Origin: a virus
Direction: 5' to 3' (one strand)
DNA: 28,621 bases
Virus record (IMG/VR): IMGVR_UViG_3300021961_000459
Span: 1-28,621 of that record
The notes beneath the pieces are model-generated. The model searched no databases. It was not told where the DNA came from and saw only the letters and a program-made list of their open reading frames with translations. The position numbers and the translations under genes were made by a program. Positions 8,255 through 16,771 of the stretch are shown piece by piece. How positions within the stretch are numbered: position 1 is the first letter of the stretch; each line of letters begins with the position of its first letter.

Positions 8255-9526
8255 TTATTTTCTTCCAAAAGAATCTCTGACTAACGTAAGATTTGTCAGA
8301 CACTCTTTCGGAGTAACGTAATGACAAAGTGCTGCTATAATATATAGTCCACCTACTTGCTTGTCAACATCATCATTTTTTAAATTTTCCTGCTGTGAGG
8401 GTGCATCAAAACGAACTGTATCACCTACATGTAATGTATAATCGGATGGAATGGTAATACTAATTTGAGAAATAAAGAGTTGATTATATCTCATTATAGC
8501 CTGATTACGAATCTCAGATATTTTAAAATTTTCTTCTTTTGACTTTTCTATCTGCTGTTGAGTGGTTCCAGATGGAAGAGTTCCAATATCACGAAGATAA
8601 TAAGTTGTTCTGGTAAAATCAGTTTCTTGCACTGGCATGGTTTTGCCAGCAAGAGTATATGCACCCATGAATTCTTGTGCATTATATACATTTACCTCAT
8701 AAAGAAAATCAAAAGGATTAAAGTTGACTATACGATTTGCATATGCTCCGATCTCTTCTTTTAGAACAACATCATTTCTATTAGATTTGTGATATGAAAG
8801 TGCTGTCGTATCATAACCAGGAGGAATTTTTTCTCCTCTTTTATCGGGGGTTTCATTATAGATGATTTTTGATTTTGGTTCTTGTCCCATCAAAAAATCT
8901 ATAGACTTAAACTTAATTCCCTCAGATGTTTCAAAGTAGAAAAATCCTGCTGTCTTTCCGTAAGCATCACTCGTTGCGCTAGGAACTGAATGTTGTGCTA
9001 ACCAATTTATCAAATAAATTGGTTTCTTATTTGCACCATAAAAATTGCGGGGAATTAAAGTATCCTCAATGTCAAGATTTTTAGTTGTCTTCAGATATTC
9101 TGTCAGAATTTGTCTGACATGATCAGATGGTTGACCATCGAAACGTATAGGAACTCTTACTCTATTATTCTCTCTAATTTCTTCCGAAACCATTATCAAA
9201 TTATAGATACCAGTTGTTGTTCTATCTCCAGTGGTTGGATTATTTTTTAAAAATAATTCTGCATTTATAGTCACACCATTAGCATCTTTAAAAGATACTT
9301 TTGTTTTTTCGCCACCAACAACAGGAAGTCCCTCAAAAACATTTTTTCCGCCAGGACCACGAACACCACTATCAGCATAAGTTGCAGTTACTACGATAGA
9401 GTCCTGTAATAGACTTTCATAATAGCAAAAAGTAATTATACCTGGGTGAATACCAACTCCCTCAATAGTAACTTCATTCAGCCCATAACTAAAAGGTCCA
9501 GTTTGTGATGTGGTAACTCTTGCCAT
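8255..9526 (-). CDS. Baseplate hub protein, gp27-like
   Basis: This 423-aa protein is most likely the hub protein that forms the torus under the tail tube and holds gp5, equivalent to T4 gp27 or phage gpD/gp44 hubs. T4 gp27 is 391 aa, so length fits. Visible features are an N-terminal beta-rich part (GVGIHPGIITFCYYESLLQ), a middle domain with DHVRQILTEYLK, and a C-terminal part with SITIPSDYTLHVGDTVRFD and a closing LTNLTLVRDSFGRK. The last two are typical of hub proteins whose C-terminal domain ends in a ligand-like strand. Position between the tape-measure-like genes and gp5 matches T4 tail gene logic. The assignment rests on position and pattern; sequence identity to T4 gp27 is not obvious by eye. 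Confidence 0.65.
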   Translation of the reverse strand: MARVTTSQTGPFSYGLNEVTIEGVGIHPGIITFCYYESLLQDSIVVTATYADSGVRGPGGKNVFEGLPVVGGEKTKVSFKDANGVTINAELFLKNNPTTGDRTTTGIYNLIMVSEEIRENNRVRVPIRFDGQPSDHVRQILTEYLKTTKNLDIEDTLIPRNFYGANKKPIYLINWLAQHSVPSATSDAYGKTAGFFYFETSEGIKFKSIDFLMGQEPKSKIIYNETPDKRGEKIPPGYDTTALSYHKSNRNDVVLKEEIGAYANRIVNFNPFDFLYEVNVYNAQEFMGAYTLAGKTMPVQETDFTRTTYYLRDIGTLPSGTTQQQIEKSKEENFKISEIRNQAIMRYNQLFISQISITIPSDYTLHVGDTVRFDAPSQQENLKNDDVDKQVGGLYIIAALCHYVTPKECLTNLTLVRDSFGRK

Positions 9527-9550
9527 TTTAAAATTTTCTTATATGTATAT

Positions 9551-12367
9551 TTAACGCATGTAAAGAATGTCTCCAGAATCATCAGATGAAGATGATGATC
9601 CAGAAAGAGAAATAGAAGAATCTTGAGAGTTTCCTGCATTGCCACCGACAGGAATTAAAACAGGAACTTGAATAGGAATGGCAATAGTCTCAGACAGTTC
9701 ATATTCAGCATAAGTCCTAAGAACATCAATTGCAGCTTTTCCATCTGCTTTATTAATTGCATTTAAGAATCCAGGGAAAGTTCCTTCTATTGCTTTTGTA
9801 GAATCTGCATCAATAACAAACTCTCTACCTTCTTCACCTAAGGTTGCTTTATGAGAAAATGCTTTAGTAAATCCACCTAAGCTATATGCAATATCACCAT
9901 GACCTGTCATTGCTACCCATTTACCTGATGAATCATAGATGTCTGCACTCTTACCATAACCACCGTACAATTTACCAACTTTAATTTTACCACCAAAATT
10001 CGGAACAAGAATATCAGCACCTTCTGCGGACTTACCAAATCTTCCTCTAGGATCATTTGCCTTTGGAATGTAATAATCAAAAGGTAAGAATCCTTCTGCT
10101 CTCATAAATCTCGAATGACTATGAGAATCAATAGCACCTTGCATCAAAGATCTTTTCTTATTAGTATCTGCCTTGTGATTATATTTTTGCCCAGCAACCA
10201 TATGACCAGACATCTCAATAACTCTTCCTTGATTAGCATACGCTTGAGATAATTTATCCATTGCAGATATCATACCACCCATACCAATACTCTTGTGGAA
10301 TTTGGTGTCAACATGATACTCAGCACTTCCACCAATTCTGCTACTTGGACCCGTTCTCAATGATTTACTACTAGCTCCAGCAGCAGGAGTTCCTGTTTCT
10401 GGTTCTCCCCCAGAACGCAAATATCTATTAGCAGGTGGTGTCCTTTTTTCTGGTTCATCAGATTTAGATGGCACTTCACTCTTTCCAGTAAAGACTCCCA
10501 ATGGATCCCACCATGCTTTTTTATTTTCATTTTTACCCATAAGTCCATCTGCAATTTCAGAAAGGTTTGGAAGTTTTTTAGCAAGATCACTAACCTGAGT
10601 CTGGATTCCACCAAGACCCAATGAGGAAATAACTTTATCTTCTCCTTGCTGTATTTGTGGAATAAAGTCTCTTGCAAAAAGATATGCATCCAGTCCTAAG
10701 GAAATACCTGGACCTGGGAGAAAACCAAATGCGCCAGATATATCAAGAATACCAGAAGTTGCCTCAAGTAATCCACCAATTATATCACCTTCAGCAAGAC
10801 GATCATATGCAAATAATAAATTAACAAGACCACCAAGAATTGGTATTGCTTTTGGACCAACCTTCTTTAAGAGTCCTTTTGCATCACCAAGTCCTTGGAT
10901 TCCATTCTTCTGTAAAACTTTTGTTACATTGCCGAATCCTGGAATTTTTGACAATTGTTTCATTATTATATCACCAATACTTTTCACCTTATTCAGTAAT
11001 GGTTTAAAGAATGGTTCTAATGGTTTTATAATACTCTCAACTATTTTTCTCTTTGCAGATTCTGCGACACTAGCAGCTGCATTTTTTAACTTACTTGCTC
11101 CCTCAGTAAACTTGCTCTTGATTCTATCACCAACTGATACGACTTTATCATATTGTCTTCTTACAGTAGCAGATGCATTACTATACTGACTTTTTAGAGC
11201 ATCGCCAAGTTTTCCAAGATTTCCACCAGAAATTTTATTCAGACCAGTTCCAACTTTAGCTGCTAAATCTTTTGTACCCTGAACTAACCTACCAAAGAAT
11301 CCTTGTGGTTTTACTGGTGCTGGTTTTGGTTTAAATTTCTTTGCTTGTGCCAATGCTTGGGGGGCATTAGCACCACCTTGTCTTGCCTTTTGATATACTT
11401 TTATCTGATCATCGGAAAGACCTTGCTTCTGAAGTAATTTTTCTGTCTTTGTTTTTGCTCTAACCTTACCAGTTACTGGATCAATAATCTGACCTTTCCT
11501 TGGTTTTGCTGTTGGTTTCTTTCCATCAGGAACTTCTCCCTTTGGGGTTTTAGGTGTTCTCTCACGAAAAGCCAATGCACCCATGGCAGCAATCAATGCC
11601 AGGTTAAGCATTGTATTGACATTCTCCATGAGACTGTCAAAATTCTTTTGTGCGGTTTCTCCTAGTTTGTCACCAATAAATCCACGAGCAGAATCGTAAA
11701 CTTTATATCCCCAATCAACTAGTGTAATTAATCCGTTTAATAATTTACCTCCGATATCAATAATAAAGTCTCCAACACCAACAATGACAGAAAAGACCTT
11801 AACTAATTGCGGTAAAAGATCCATGAAAGGATCTACTAAAGATGCAAGTATTGTATTAAATATAAATTTTTTGATCGCATCAAAAAAACTTAACTGAGGT
11901 AATTTGAGTTTAGATTTTGATTCTGATTTTTTCTTTCCTTTACCTTTTGATTCTAACTCTTCTTCTTTCTCTGTACGACTTTCTTTTTCTTTCTGCTTCT
12001 TTTCTTGATCTCTTCTTTTCTTTTCTTCAACAACAGATCCTTTAAGTAACTTGTCAATCTCAATGACTTTTACTTTAATTTTTATAATTGGATCATCTTT
12101 AGTTTCTGTAGATACTTTTATCTTTTCTATCTTATAATCAGAAACAACTCTTGGTGTAATAGCAAAGTTTGACCTTACTAATGCTCCACCTCTTCCCCCA
12201 TCAGAATAATTCTTTGGTTTGTCTGATTGAGTTTTTACTATTGCCCCACTTTTTACATTTTTTTTCTTTAATATCTTTGATGCAATTTCTGCACCAGTTT
12301 TTGTTTTTCCAGCAGATTTGGAAGAACCTGTAAGTAGTTTTGACCCGCCCTTTAAAAGTCCTGCCAT
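9551..12367 (-). CDS. Tape-measure/hub-like virion protein, 938 aa
   Basis: This is a long tail protein of tape-measure style. The N-terminus is basic. Residues 112-158 form a Lys/Glu-rich charged helix, followed by hydrophobic segments (about 160-245) like the membrane-inserting parts of tape measures, then many Lys/Ala-rich helices. The C-terminal part (about 675-800) is compact, with a His-rich stretch (GAIDSHSHSRF) and EGADILVP ... YGGYGKSADIYDSSGKWVAMTGHGD. This vaguely follows the beta layout of M23 endopeptidases, though the zinc ligands are not clearly conserved. Residues about 842-870 (LGEEGREFVIDADSTKAIEG) are a common tape-measure C-terminal motif. The very end is a Ser-rich, acidic tail. 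It is 4 nt after the related 870-aa gene. T4 gp29 is the expected counterpart of one of the two. Confidence 0.65.
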   Translation of the reverse strand: MAGLLKGGSKLLTGSSKSAGKTKTGAEIASKILKKKNVKSGAIVKTQSDKPKNYSDGGRGGALVRSNFAITPRVVSDYKIEKIKVSTETKDDPIIKIKVKVIEIDKLLKGSVVEEKKRRDQEKKQKEKESRTEKEEELESKGKGKKKSESKSKLKLPQLSFFDAIKKFIFNTILASLVDPFMDLLPQLVKVFSVIVGVGDFIIDIGGKLLNGLITLVDWGYKVYDSARGFIGDKLGETAQKNFDSLMENVNTMLNLALIAAMGALAFRERTPKTPKGEVPDGKKPTAKPRKGQIIDPVTGKVRAKTKTEKLLQKQGLSDDQIKVYQKARQGGANAPQALAQAKKFKPKPAPVKPQGFFGRLVQGTKDLAAKVGTGLNKISGGNLGKLGDALKSQYSNASATVRRQYDKVVSVGDRIKSKFTEGASKLKNAAASVAESAKRKIVESIIKPLEPFFKPLLNKVKSIGDIIMKQLSKIPGFGNVTKVLQKNGIQGLGDAKGLLKKVGPKAIPILGGLVNLLFAYDRLAEGDIIGGLLEATSGILDISGAFGFLPGPGISLGLDAYLFARDFIPQIQQGEDKVISSLGLGGIQTQVSDLAKKLPNLSEIADGLMGKNENKKAWWDPLGVFTGKSEVPSKSDEPEKRTPPANRYLRSGGEPETGTPAAGASSKSLRTGPSSRIGGSAEYHVDTKFHKSIGMGGMISAMDKLSQAYANQGRVIEMSGHMVAGQKYNHKADTNKKRSLMQGAIDSHSHSRFMRAEGFLPFDYYIPKANDPRGRFGKSAEGADILVPNFGGKIKVGKLYGGYGKSADIYDSSGKWVAMTGHGDIAYSLGGFTKAFSHKATLGEEGREFVIDADSTKAIEGTFPGFLNAINKADGKAAIDVLRTYAEYELSETIAIPIQVPVLIPVGGNAGNSQDSSISLSGSSSSSDDSGDILYMR

Positions 12368-12371
12368 GATT

Positions 12372-14984
12372 CTATATCATTATTCCTAAAGTTTTTATTT
12401 TTCTTGGAGAAATCATTGCCATGGAATCAAAATATGGAATATCAGTTCTTACTCTTTGAGAAGGGTTGATAGGTCCTCCAGGAGAGGATCCTCCATAACT
12501 CATTTGCTGAGATTGTCCTGGAGATATTAATGTAGATGGTTTAGATGATTTGGAGACAGATTCTACTTTACTATTCAAAGATTGTACGGATTCAAGTTTT
12601 GGTGCAGATGAGTATTCACTCTCAAAAATTCTTTTAGTTTTCTCATCAGATGCTTCATTACTCACACCCAATGCTGTTCTCATTGCTGCCCAATCAAAAG
12701 TTTTTACCTTTTGGCCACTACTTTCTCCACCTTGGATGATATATGAATCAGATGCTGCATCATAAACTAATTTTTGCTCTTCGACACCTCCATCACTACT
12801 AATATCAGCATCAGATCCAGATGAAGATGCAATATCCACATCTGCACCTACAGATGATCCTGTTGGCATTGATGGATCAAATTTAATTGGTTGCTTTCTT
12901 GCCTGAGCAATAATTGCCCTTTCTGCGTTAGTTGCCTTATCACTAGGACCAACCCAAGGCGATATACCACGTTCCTTCATTAACTGAAGTGCCATCAAAT
13001 CTTGTACACCTGCAGTAAATTTAGCATTGTCTGGTATACCTGCTCTCTTTGCAACACCTGGAAGAGTGTTTCCAATGAATTGATATCTTCCAACGGCATG
13101 TAACTTACCTGCTTTGATCCATTGAGAATCACTCATACTCTTATTTTCACGTTGAAGTGCTTTGATTTCACCAATAGTAAAATCGGTTAATGATCTGCCC
13201 TTGTGCTGTGACATTTTACGAATGTCACCAGAGAATCCTTTGACTCCCCTACCACCAGATGTTCCGATTTGATTCACTGCATTATATCCAGCTGCGCCAG
13301 ATTCATACTTAGCAAGAACTGCTAATGCTCTCTTCTGAATATCAGTCAATCCACCACTTTTGGGTTTTGCTGCTGCTGGTGTCGCTGGTGGTTTTGATCC
13401 TCCACCAAATAGATTTCCCATCCAACTCATGGGTCCTCTCTGTTCTTTTGTTTTAGCTTCGTCTCCTCCAGGAACGCTACCACCCCCTTGGAATCCCATC
13501 AATCCATCAGAGAAAGAGGGTATGTTTGTTCCACCACCCACAGAATTCATTGATGCAAGAGTGTTTGTTCCATACTTTGCAACTGCTCCCTTGCTCATGA
13601 CAAACTCACCAGGAGTAAGCATTGCAGGAATAGTATCTCTATTACCAGATCCAGGAACACTTCCACCCTTGGAAAATTCCATTGGTTCGGGTGTCGTACC
13701 ATCAGATTGTTTTGATTCTCCCTGATCTGTTTGGGACTGTGAAGTTTCTTCTCCAGAAGTATCTTCATCTTCACCACCAGCCTCTTTATTTGTTAATATC
13801 CTAGCACCCAGATATCCAGCACCAGCTAGAAGTATAGCAGTTCTTGGATTTTTAGATATAAATCTAAGAAGTTTTGGTATTGCAAATTTTGCAATCTGAA
13901 CTGCCCATTTACCTATTGTCCTAATAAGTTTTCCAAACTTAGTTCCGAATAGTAAATATGCACCAGCAATAACAGGCCAAAAATCAGATAAGAATCTAAT
14001 AAGACTTTTTAACTTCTGTTGATTTTCTCTATCTCCTAACCAGTCAAAGATTTTTGTAACTATTCTGGCAAAAAATATTGCGGTAAAGAAATCAAATATT
14101 TTTTTAAAAATAGACTTTACTGGTTGTAAGACTTTATCTACTCCTTTTGCAAGTCCTTTAAAGATCGATGACTCTAATTTTTCTTCTTTCTTCTTTCTTC
14201 TCTTCTTTTCTCTTTCTCTACTATCCTCTTTATCTTTTTTCTTCTTTGCTTTCTCCTCGTTTTTTATTGTATCAAGAATGGAATCAATCTTATCTAATAT
14301 GTCATCAAGATTTTCTTGAGTCTCTTCAGATGCTGGTGATACTACTTGTTCTGGTTCAGGTTTCTGTATAACTTTTTTATCATCAACTTTTGGTGTTGCA
14401 ATTGCTAGAGGGCTTTTTATTTGAGCACCAGAAAGTTTCTTTTTTTCTTGCGATATAAATTGGGATTCTTTCCTATCAAGAATTTTTTTAACAAAATCCT
14501 CGAATGCAATTTTATCTCCTCTCTTCTTAAATCCCTCTTTTCTCTCTGCAGGAGATAGTTGTTCACCATCTATCGTTCCACTAGAAGTCAATTCATCAAT
14601 ATATTTTTGATATTTACTTTCTCCAAAGAACTTTTTACCATCAACTTTTTTTCCACTGCCACCAACAGCAACAAGTGCCGATGATGTTATTTTTGTAACC
14701 TTAGCTTTTGGTGCTCTGATTGAATTCAGAAGATCATCAAGACCTTCTGGCATTTGTTCACTGTCTTCTTCTTCCTCAATAAAACCTCTTGCCATTTCAT
14801 GCAAGTCGGTATTAGTTTTTCCTTGTACAATCGCACTATCGATATTACTTTGTTCGCTATCGCTTAAAGAATTATAATACTTGGAAATCAGTTTTATTTG
14901 ATCATCGGAAAGTTTAGACACCAAGTTTTTACCGAGCTTGGACTCATATGCTTTTCTTAATCTTTCCGATTTACTGATTGGCAT
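12372..14984 (-). CDS. Tape-measure-like protein with lambda-R-type lysozyme domain
   Basis: This 870-aa tail protein has a Lys/Glu-rich coiled segment (about 218-275), then hydrophobic helices (about 290-400). Next comes the tape-measure signature GGSVPGSGNRDTIPAMLTPG with GEFVMSKGAVAKYG (about 437-485), then a muralytic domain (about 545-698). The last starts with ALAVLAKYESG, where Glu is the likely catalytic acid. It contains AVGRYQFIGNTLPGVAKRAG, then GVQDLMALQLMKERG. This parallels the GAGRYQLLSRWW and QDAVALQQIKERG parts of the lambda R transglycosylase (GH104-type). The domain likely opens the host peptidoglycan during injection, in place of the lysozyme domain missing from gp5. The C-terminal 170 residues are Ser/Gly-rich. 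The start overlaps the gp51-like gene by 14 nt. Confidence 0.75.
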   Translation of the reverse strand: MPISKSERLRKAYESKLGKNLVSKLSDDQIKLISKYYNSLSDSEQSNIDSAIVQGKTNTDLHEMARGFIEEEEDSEQMPEGLDDLLNSIRAPKAKVTKITSSALVAVGGSGKKVDGKKFFGESKYQKYIDELTSSGTIDGEQLSPAERKEGFKKRGDKIAFEDFVKKILDRKESQFISQEKKKLSGAQIKSPLAIATPKVDDKKVIQKPEPEQVVSPASEETQENLDDILDKIDSILDTIKNEEKAKKKKDKEDSREREKKRRKKKEEKLESSIFKGLAKGVDKVLQPVKSIFKKIFDFFTAIFFARIVTKIFDWLGDRENQQKLKSLIRFLSDFWPVIAGAYLLFGTKFGKLIRTIGKWAVQIAKFAIPKLLRFISKNPRTAILLAGAGYLGARILTNKEAGGEDEDTSGEETSQSQTDQGESKQSDGTTPEPMEFSKGGSVPGSGNRDTIPAMLTPGEFVMSKGAVAKYGTNTLASMNSVGGGTNIPSFSDGLMGFQGGGSVPGGDEAKTKEQRGPMSWMGNLFGGGSKPPATPAAAKPKSGGLTDIQKRALAVLAKYESGAAGYNAVNQIGTSGGRGVKGFSGDIRKMSQHKGRSLTDFTIGEIKALQRENKSMSDSQWIKAGKLHAVGRYQFIGNTLPGVAKRAGIPDNAKFTAGVQDLMALQLMKERGISPWVGPSDKATNAERAIIAQARKQPIKFDPSMPTGSSVGADVDIASSSGSDADISSDGGVEEQKLVYDAASDSYIIQGGESSGQKVKTFDWAAMRTALGVSNEASDEKTKRIFESEYSSAPKLESVQSLNSKVESVSKSSKPSTLISPGQSQQMSYGGSSPGGPINPSQRVRTDIPYFDSMAMISPRKIKTLGIMI

Positions 14985-15153
14985 TCCGTTGCTTTTGCTT
15001 TAATTCCTCTTCTTCAAGATGCTGTTGCAATAATCCAACATAGATGTCTCGTTCCCAAGGCATCATATTTTCAATTTCAGTCAATGAATATTTATGGTAC
15101 TGAATCAAAGCAAAGTTGAGTCTATAATAATTAACAAGATCCATATGGATCAT
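14971..15153 (-). CDS. gp51-like tail/baseplate assembly chaperone (frameshift partner)
   Basis: This 60-aa acidic protein (KYSLTEIENMMPWERDIYVG followed by LLQQHLEEEELKQKQ) looks like the second half of a phage tail-assembly chaperone: an EIExMPWxER helix, then a charged coiled C-terminus, as in the T part of lambda GT-type pairs. Its position directly after gp26 and before the tape-measure-like genes agrees with T4 gp51, the hub assembly catalyst, although T4 gp51 is much longer. It can start at ATG 15153, 2 nt after the gp26 stop, or at ATG 15144. Neither has a Shine-Dalgarno at normal distance. A -1 shift on the heptamer at 15162-15168 enters this frame without meeting a stop, so it may be made mainly as a gp26 fusion. 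Confidence 0.65.
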   Translation of the reverse strand: MIHMDLVNYYRLNFALIQYHKYSLTEIENMMPWERDIYVGLLQQHLEEEELKQKQRNANQ

Positions 15154-15155
15154 GC

Positions 15156-15875
15156 CTATGCGAAAAAAGACGCTAATCCCTCAAGAACAACTTCGCTTTC
15201 TTTTTTAGTTTTTGGATTCTTTACTTTAATAGTATGTGAAAGTTTTGGCATAGTCTCAAAGAACTTCTCAATCTCTTTAAACTGAGAAGAATTCATTTGC
15301 TCCAAGAATTCTACAATTTCTTTCTTAGTACAATCGGCAGCTGCCCATACCTCTTCCTCAGTATAAATTTTATCAATACATGACGCAATCAAATCAAAGG
15401 ATTGCTCCATTGCATTTCCATCTTCGAAGTCAAAATTGTTCTTAATAAACTGATCAAGAGATGGATACTTCATCTCCATCATAATAGAAGAATCTAATTT
15501 AATTTGTTTAGAATGATTATCATTTTTATTAACTTTAATTTCATCCAAATTAATAATCATATTAACTTGAGTTTCTCCATCATCTGGGCAGGTGACTTTA
15601 ACATCAAGTTCTTCTCCAACAGACTTACCACGAATATTAAGGAACAAATATTCGATATCAAAAGTTGGAAGTTCTTCTACTTTGATTCCTTTAGTTTTAA
15701 TGCAATTTGAGATTACTGTTTTAATTGCTGTCGTAATTTGCTTAGTATCTTCACTCTCTAAAGCAATTACAAGAACTTTTTCTTCTTTTACAAGAAAAGG
15801 TCTATACTGAATTGTCTCTCCTGTTGATGGCAATTCGAGTTCATACAAAGGGGTGGCAATTTTTGGTAAAGGCAT
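15156..15875 (-). CDS. gp26: Baseplate hub subunit/assembly chaperone gp26
   Basis: This 239-aa protein belongs to the T4 gp26-type baseplate family (T4_baseplate). It begins MPLPKIATPLYELELPSTGE, continues with QYRPFLVKEEKVLVIALES, and has FDIEYLFLNIRGKSVGEELDVKVTC and a helical C-terminal part (YTEEEVWAAADCTKKEIVEF). T4 gp26 is 208 aa. In T4 it takes part in hub formation and is now viewed as the counterpart of the G-type tail chaperone. The gene ends GCG TCT TTT TTC GCA TAG, which contains a slippery heptamer leading into the gp51-like frame. The start has an AGGAC box a few nt upstream and a late-promoter-like box about 31 nt upstream. Confidence 0.8.
   Translation of the reverse strand: MPLPKIATPLYELELPSTGETIQYRPFLVKEEKVLVIALESEDTKQITTAIKTVISNCIKTKGIKVEELPTFDIEYLFLNIRGKSVGEELDVKVTCPDDGETQVNMIINLDEIKVNKNDNHSKQIKLDSSIMMEMKYPSLDQFIKNNFDFEDGNAMEQSFDLIASCIDKIYTEEEVWAAADCTKKEIVEFLEQMNSSQFKEIEKFFETMPKLSHTIKVKNPKTKKESEVVLEGLASFFA
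15162..15168 (-). other. Probable -1 programmed ribosomal frameshift site (T TTT TTC)
   Basis: Read on the minus strand in the gp26 frame, the codons are TCT TTT TTC GCA TAG. The heptamer T TTT TTC fits the X XXY YYZ rule exactly. A -1 slip continues as CGC ATA GGC ATG ATC, which is in frame with the gp51-like ORF. The predicted fusion is about 300 aa and bypasses the gp26 stop two codons later. The layout equals that of G/GT tail-assembly chaperone pairs placed just before tape-measure genes. Confidence 0.75.
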
Positions 15876-15905
15876 AATGTCCTAAAAATATATTTCAGAT
15901 GTGAT

Positions 15906-15913
15906 TATTTATT
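15906..15913 (-). promoter_or_regulatory. Putative T4-type late promoter box before gp26
   Basis: On the minus strand this reads AATAAATA (7 of 8 bases of TATAAATA). It overlaps the stop codon of the upstream gene, 31 nt before the gp26 ATG, and would drive the hub/tape-measure gene set late in infection. Confidence 0.5.
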
Positions 15914-16739
15914 AGATACCAGAGAAAGGTGCAATAGGTCCAATATTTCTTCCAACATAAGGAAGACCTGCTTCTACTCTCCTATCAATAGCATTTCCAG
16001 ACGTTTTAGCAACATCTTTAGAGATTCCTCCAGTAGTAAGAAGATTCTCTCCCTCAAATCCAGGAATAGTCAGATTACTTGAGTTAAATTTTGCTTGTTC
16101 GATCGGACTAAAATAGTCTGTATTTGGTTGTGTTGATCTTAGTGGAGATTCTGATCCAGATGATTTAGAATCTGTTATAAGATATCTAATATAACTCATT
16201 GAGACAGTACATTTTAATAATGATGACGTGTCGTAAGAAACTGGCATCGATGAGATGCTGACGGGAAAACTTCTTACAAATTCATAAGTGAGTTGAGCCT
16301 GATAATCTCTTTCAAATTTTCTAACGATCAATCCCTGATCCATAATATAATCATCTGGATATCTTGAGTTATATGCATAGTCTTTACTCATGGCCTCATT
16401 GACATCCTCATCCATAATATAACGAATCCATGACTCAAATGCTCTAATTGGCAAATAATTTCTAGCATCGACATAGAAAGTAAGATCGATGCTATCATCA
16501 AAAATTCTTCTATAAGCGTGTCTCTCCGTCACACCAGTACGGCTATTATCAATTTCTGCCGTCGCTAAGCGAGATCCAGGAAGACTTGCTTCAGAACATG
16601 ATAAAAGAAGAGATTCTTTTTGAGATCCTATAGCAGATTGGACGCTACTAGGAAAAGGAATCTCAACCTCAAAGTGAGAAGTTAATGCAGGTCGCAGTAA
16701 ACTAGATTTAATTTGAGAAATTCTTTTTGGGCTAGGCAT
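15912..16739 (-). CDS. Tail-tube-like baseplate protein (gp54-like)
   Basis: This 275-aa virion protein resembles the tail-tube family used for tube initiation at the baseplate. It shows LTSHFEVEIPFPSS, CSEASLPGSRLATAEIDNSR, IDLTFYVDARNYLPIRAFESW and a late strand, FPVSISSMPVSYDTSSLLKC then SYIRYLI. Tube proteins of the gp19/gp54 type have the same order: an early strand, the LPG loop, an LTFYVD strand, the YIMDED region and a final FPxxxxxxxxSY strand. T4 gp54 is 320 aa. It is divergently transcribed from gp4 across a 32-nt promoter gap and is followed by gp26. The tube-like fold is likely; the choice of gp54 over another tube-like baseplate protein is from context. Confidence 0.55.
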   Translation of the reverse strand: MPSPKRISQIKSSLLRPALTSHFEVEIPFPSSVQSAIGSQKESLLLSCSEASLPGSRLATAEIDNSRTGVTERHAYRRIFDDSIDLTFYVDARNYLPIRAFESWIRYIMDEDVNEAMSKDYAYNSRYPDDYIMDQGLIVRKFERDYQAQLTYEFVRSFPVSISSMPVSYDTSSLLKCTVSMSYIRYLITDSKSSGSESPLRSTQPNTDYFSPIEQAKFNSSNLTIPGFEGENLLTTGGISKDVAKTSGNAIDRRVEAGLPYVGRNIGPIAPFSGI

Positions 16740-16740
16740 C

Positions 16741-16748
16741 TATAAATA
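16741..16748 (+). promoter_or_regulatory. T4-type late promoter (perfect TATAAATA)
   Basis: TATAAATA matches the T4 late consensus at all 8 positions, 23 nt before the gp4 ATG, leaving a leader of roughly 18 nt. Such promoters are read by RNA polymerase carrying gp55 with gp33 and the sliding clamp. The same 32-nt gap must also hold the start signal for the minus-strand gene at 16739; on that strand TATATAAGG is the nearest weak candidate. Confidence 0.75.
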
Positions 16749-16771
16749 GTTTTTGACCTTATATATTATGT

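Noticed and set aside
8235-8327. A 31-codon upstream extension of the cp12 frame
   Set aside because: It begins with TTG, runs through the end of the gp27-like gene in another frame, and CP12 proteins start at the MESIEK position.
9527-9550. CATATAAG upstream of the gp27-like gene as a late promoter
   Set aside because: It matches the TATAAATA box poorly, and the gene can be read from promoters further upstream.
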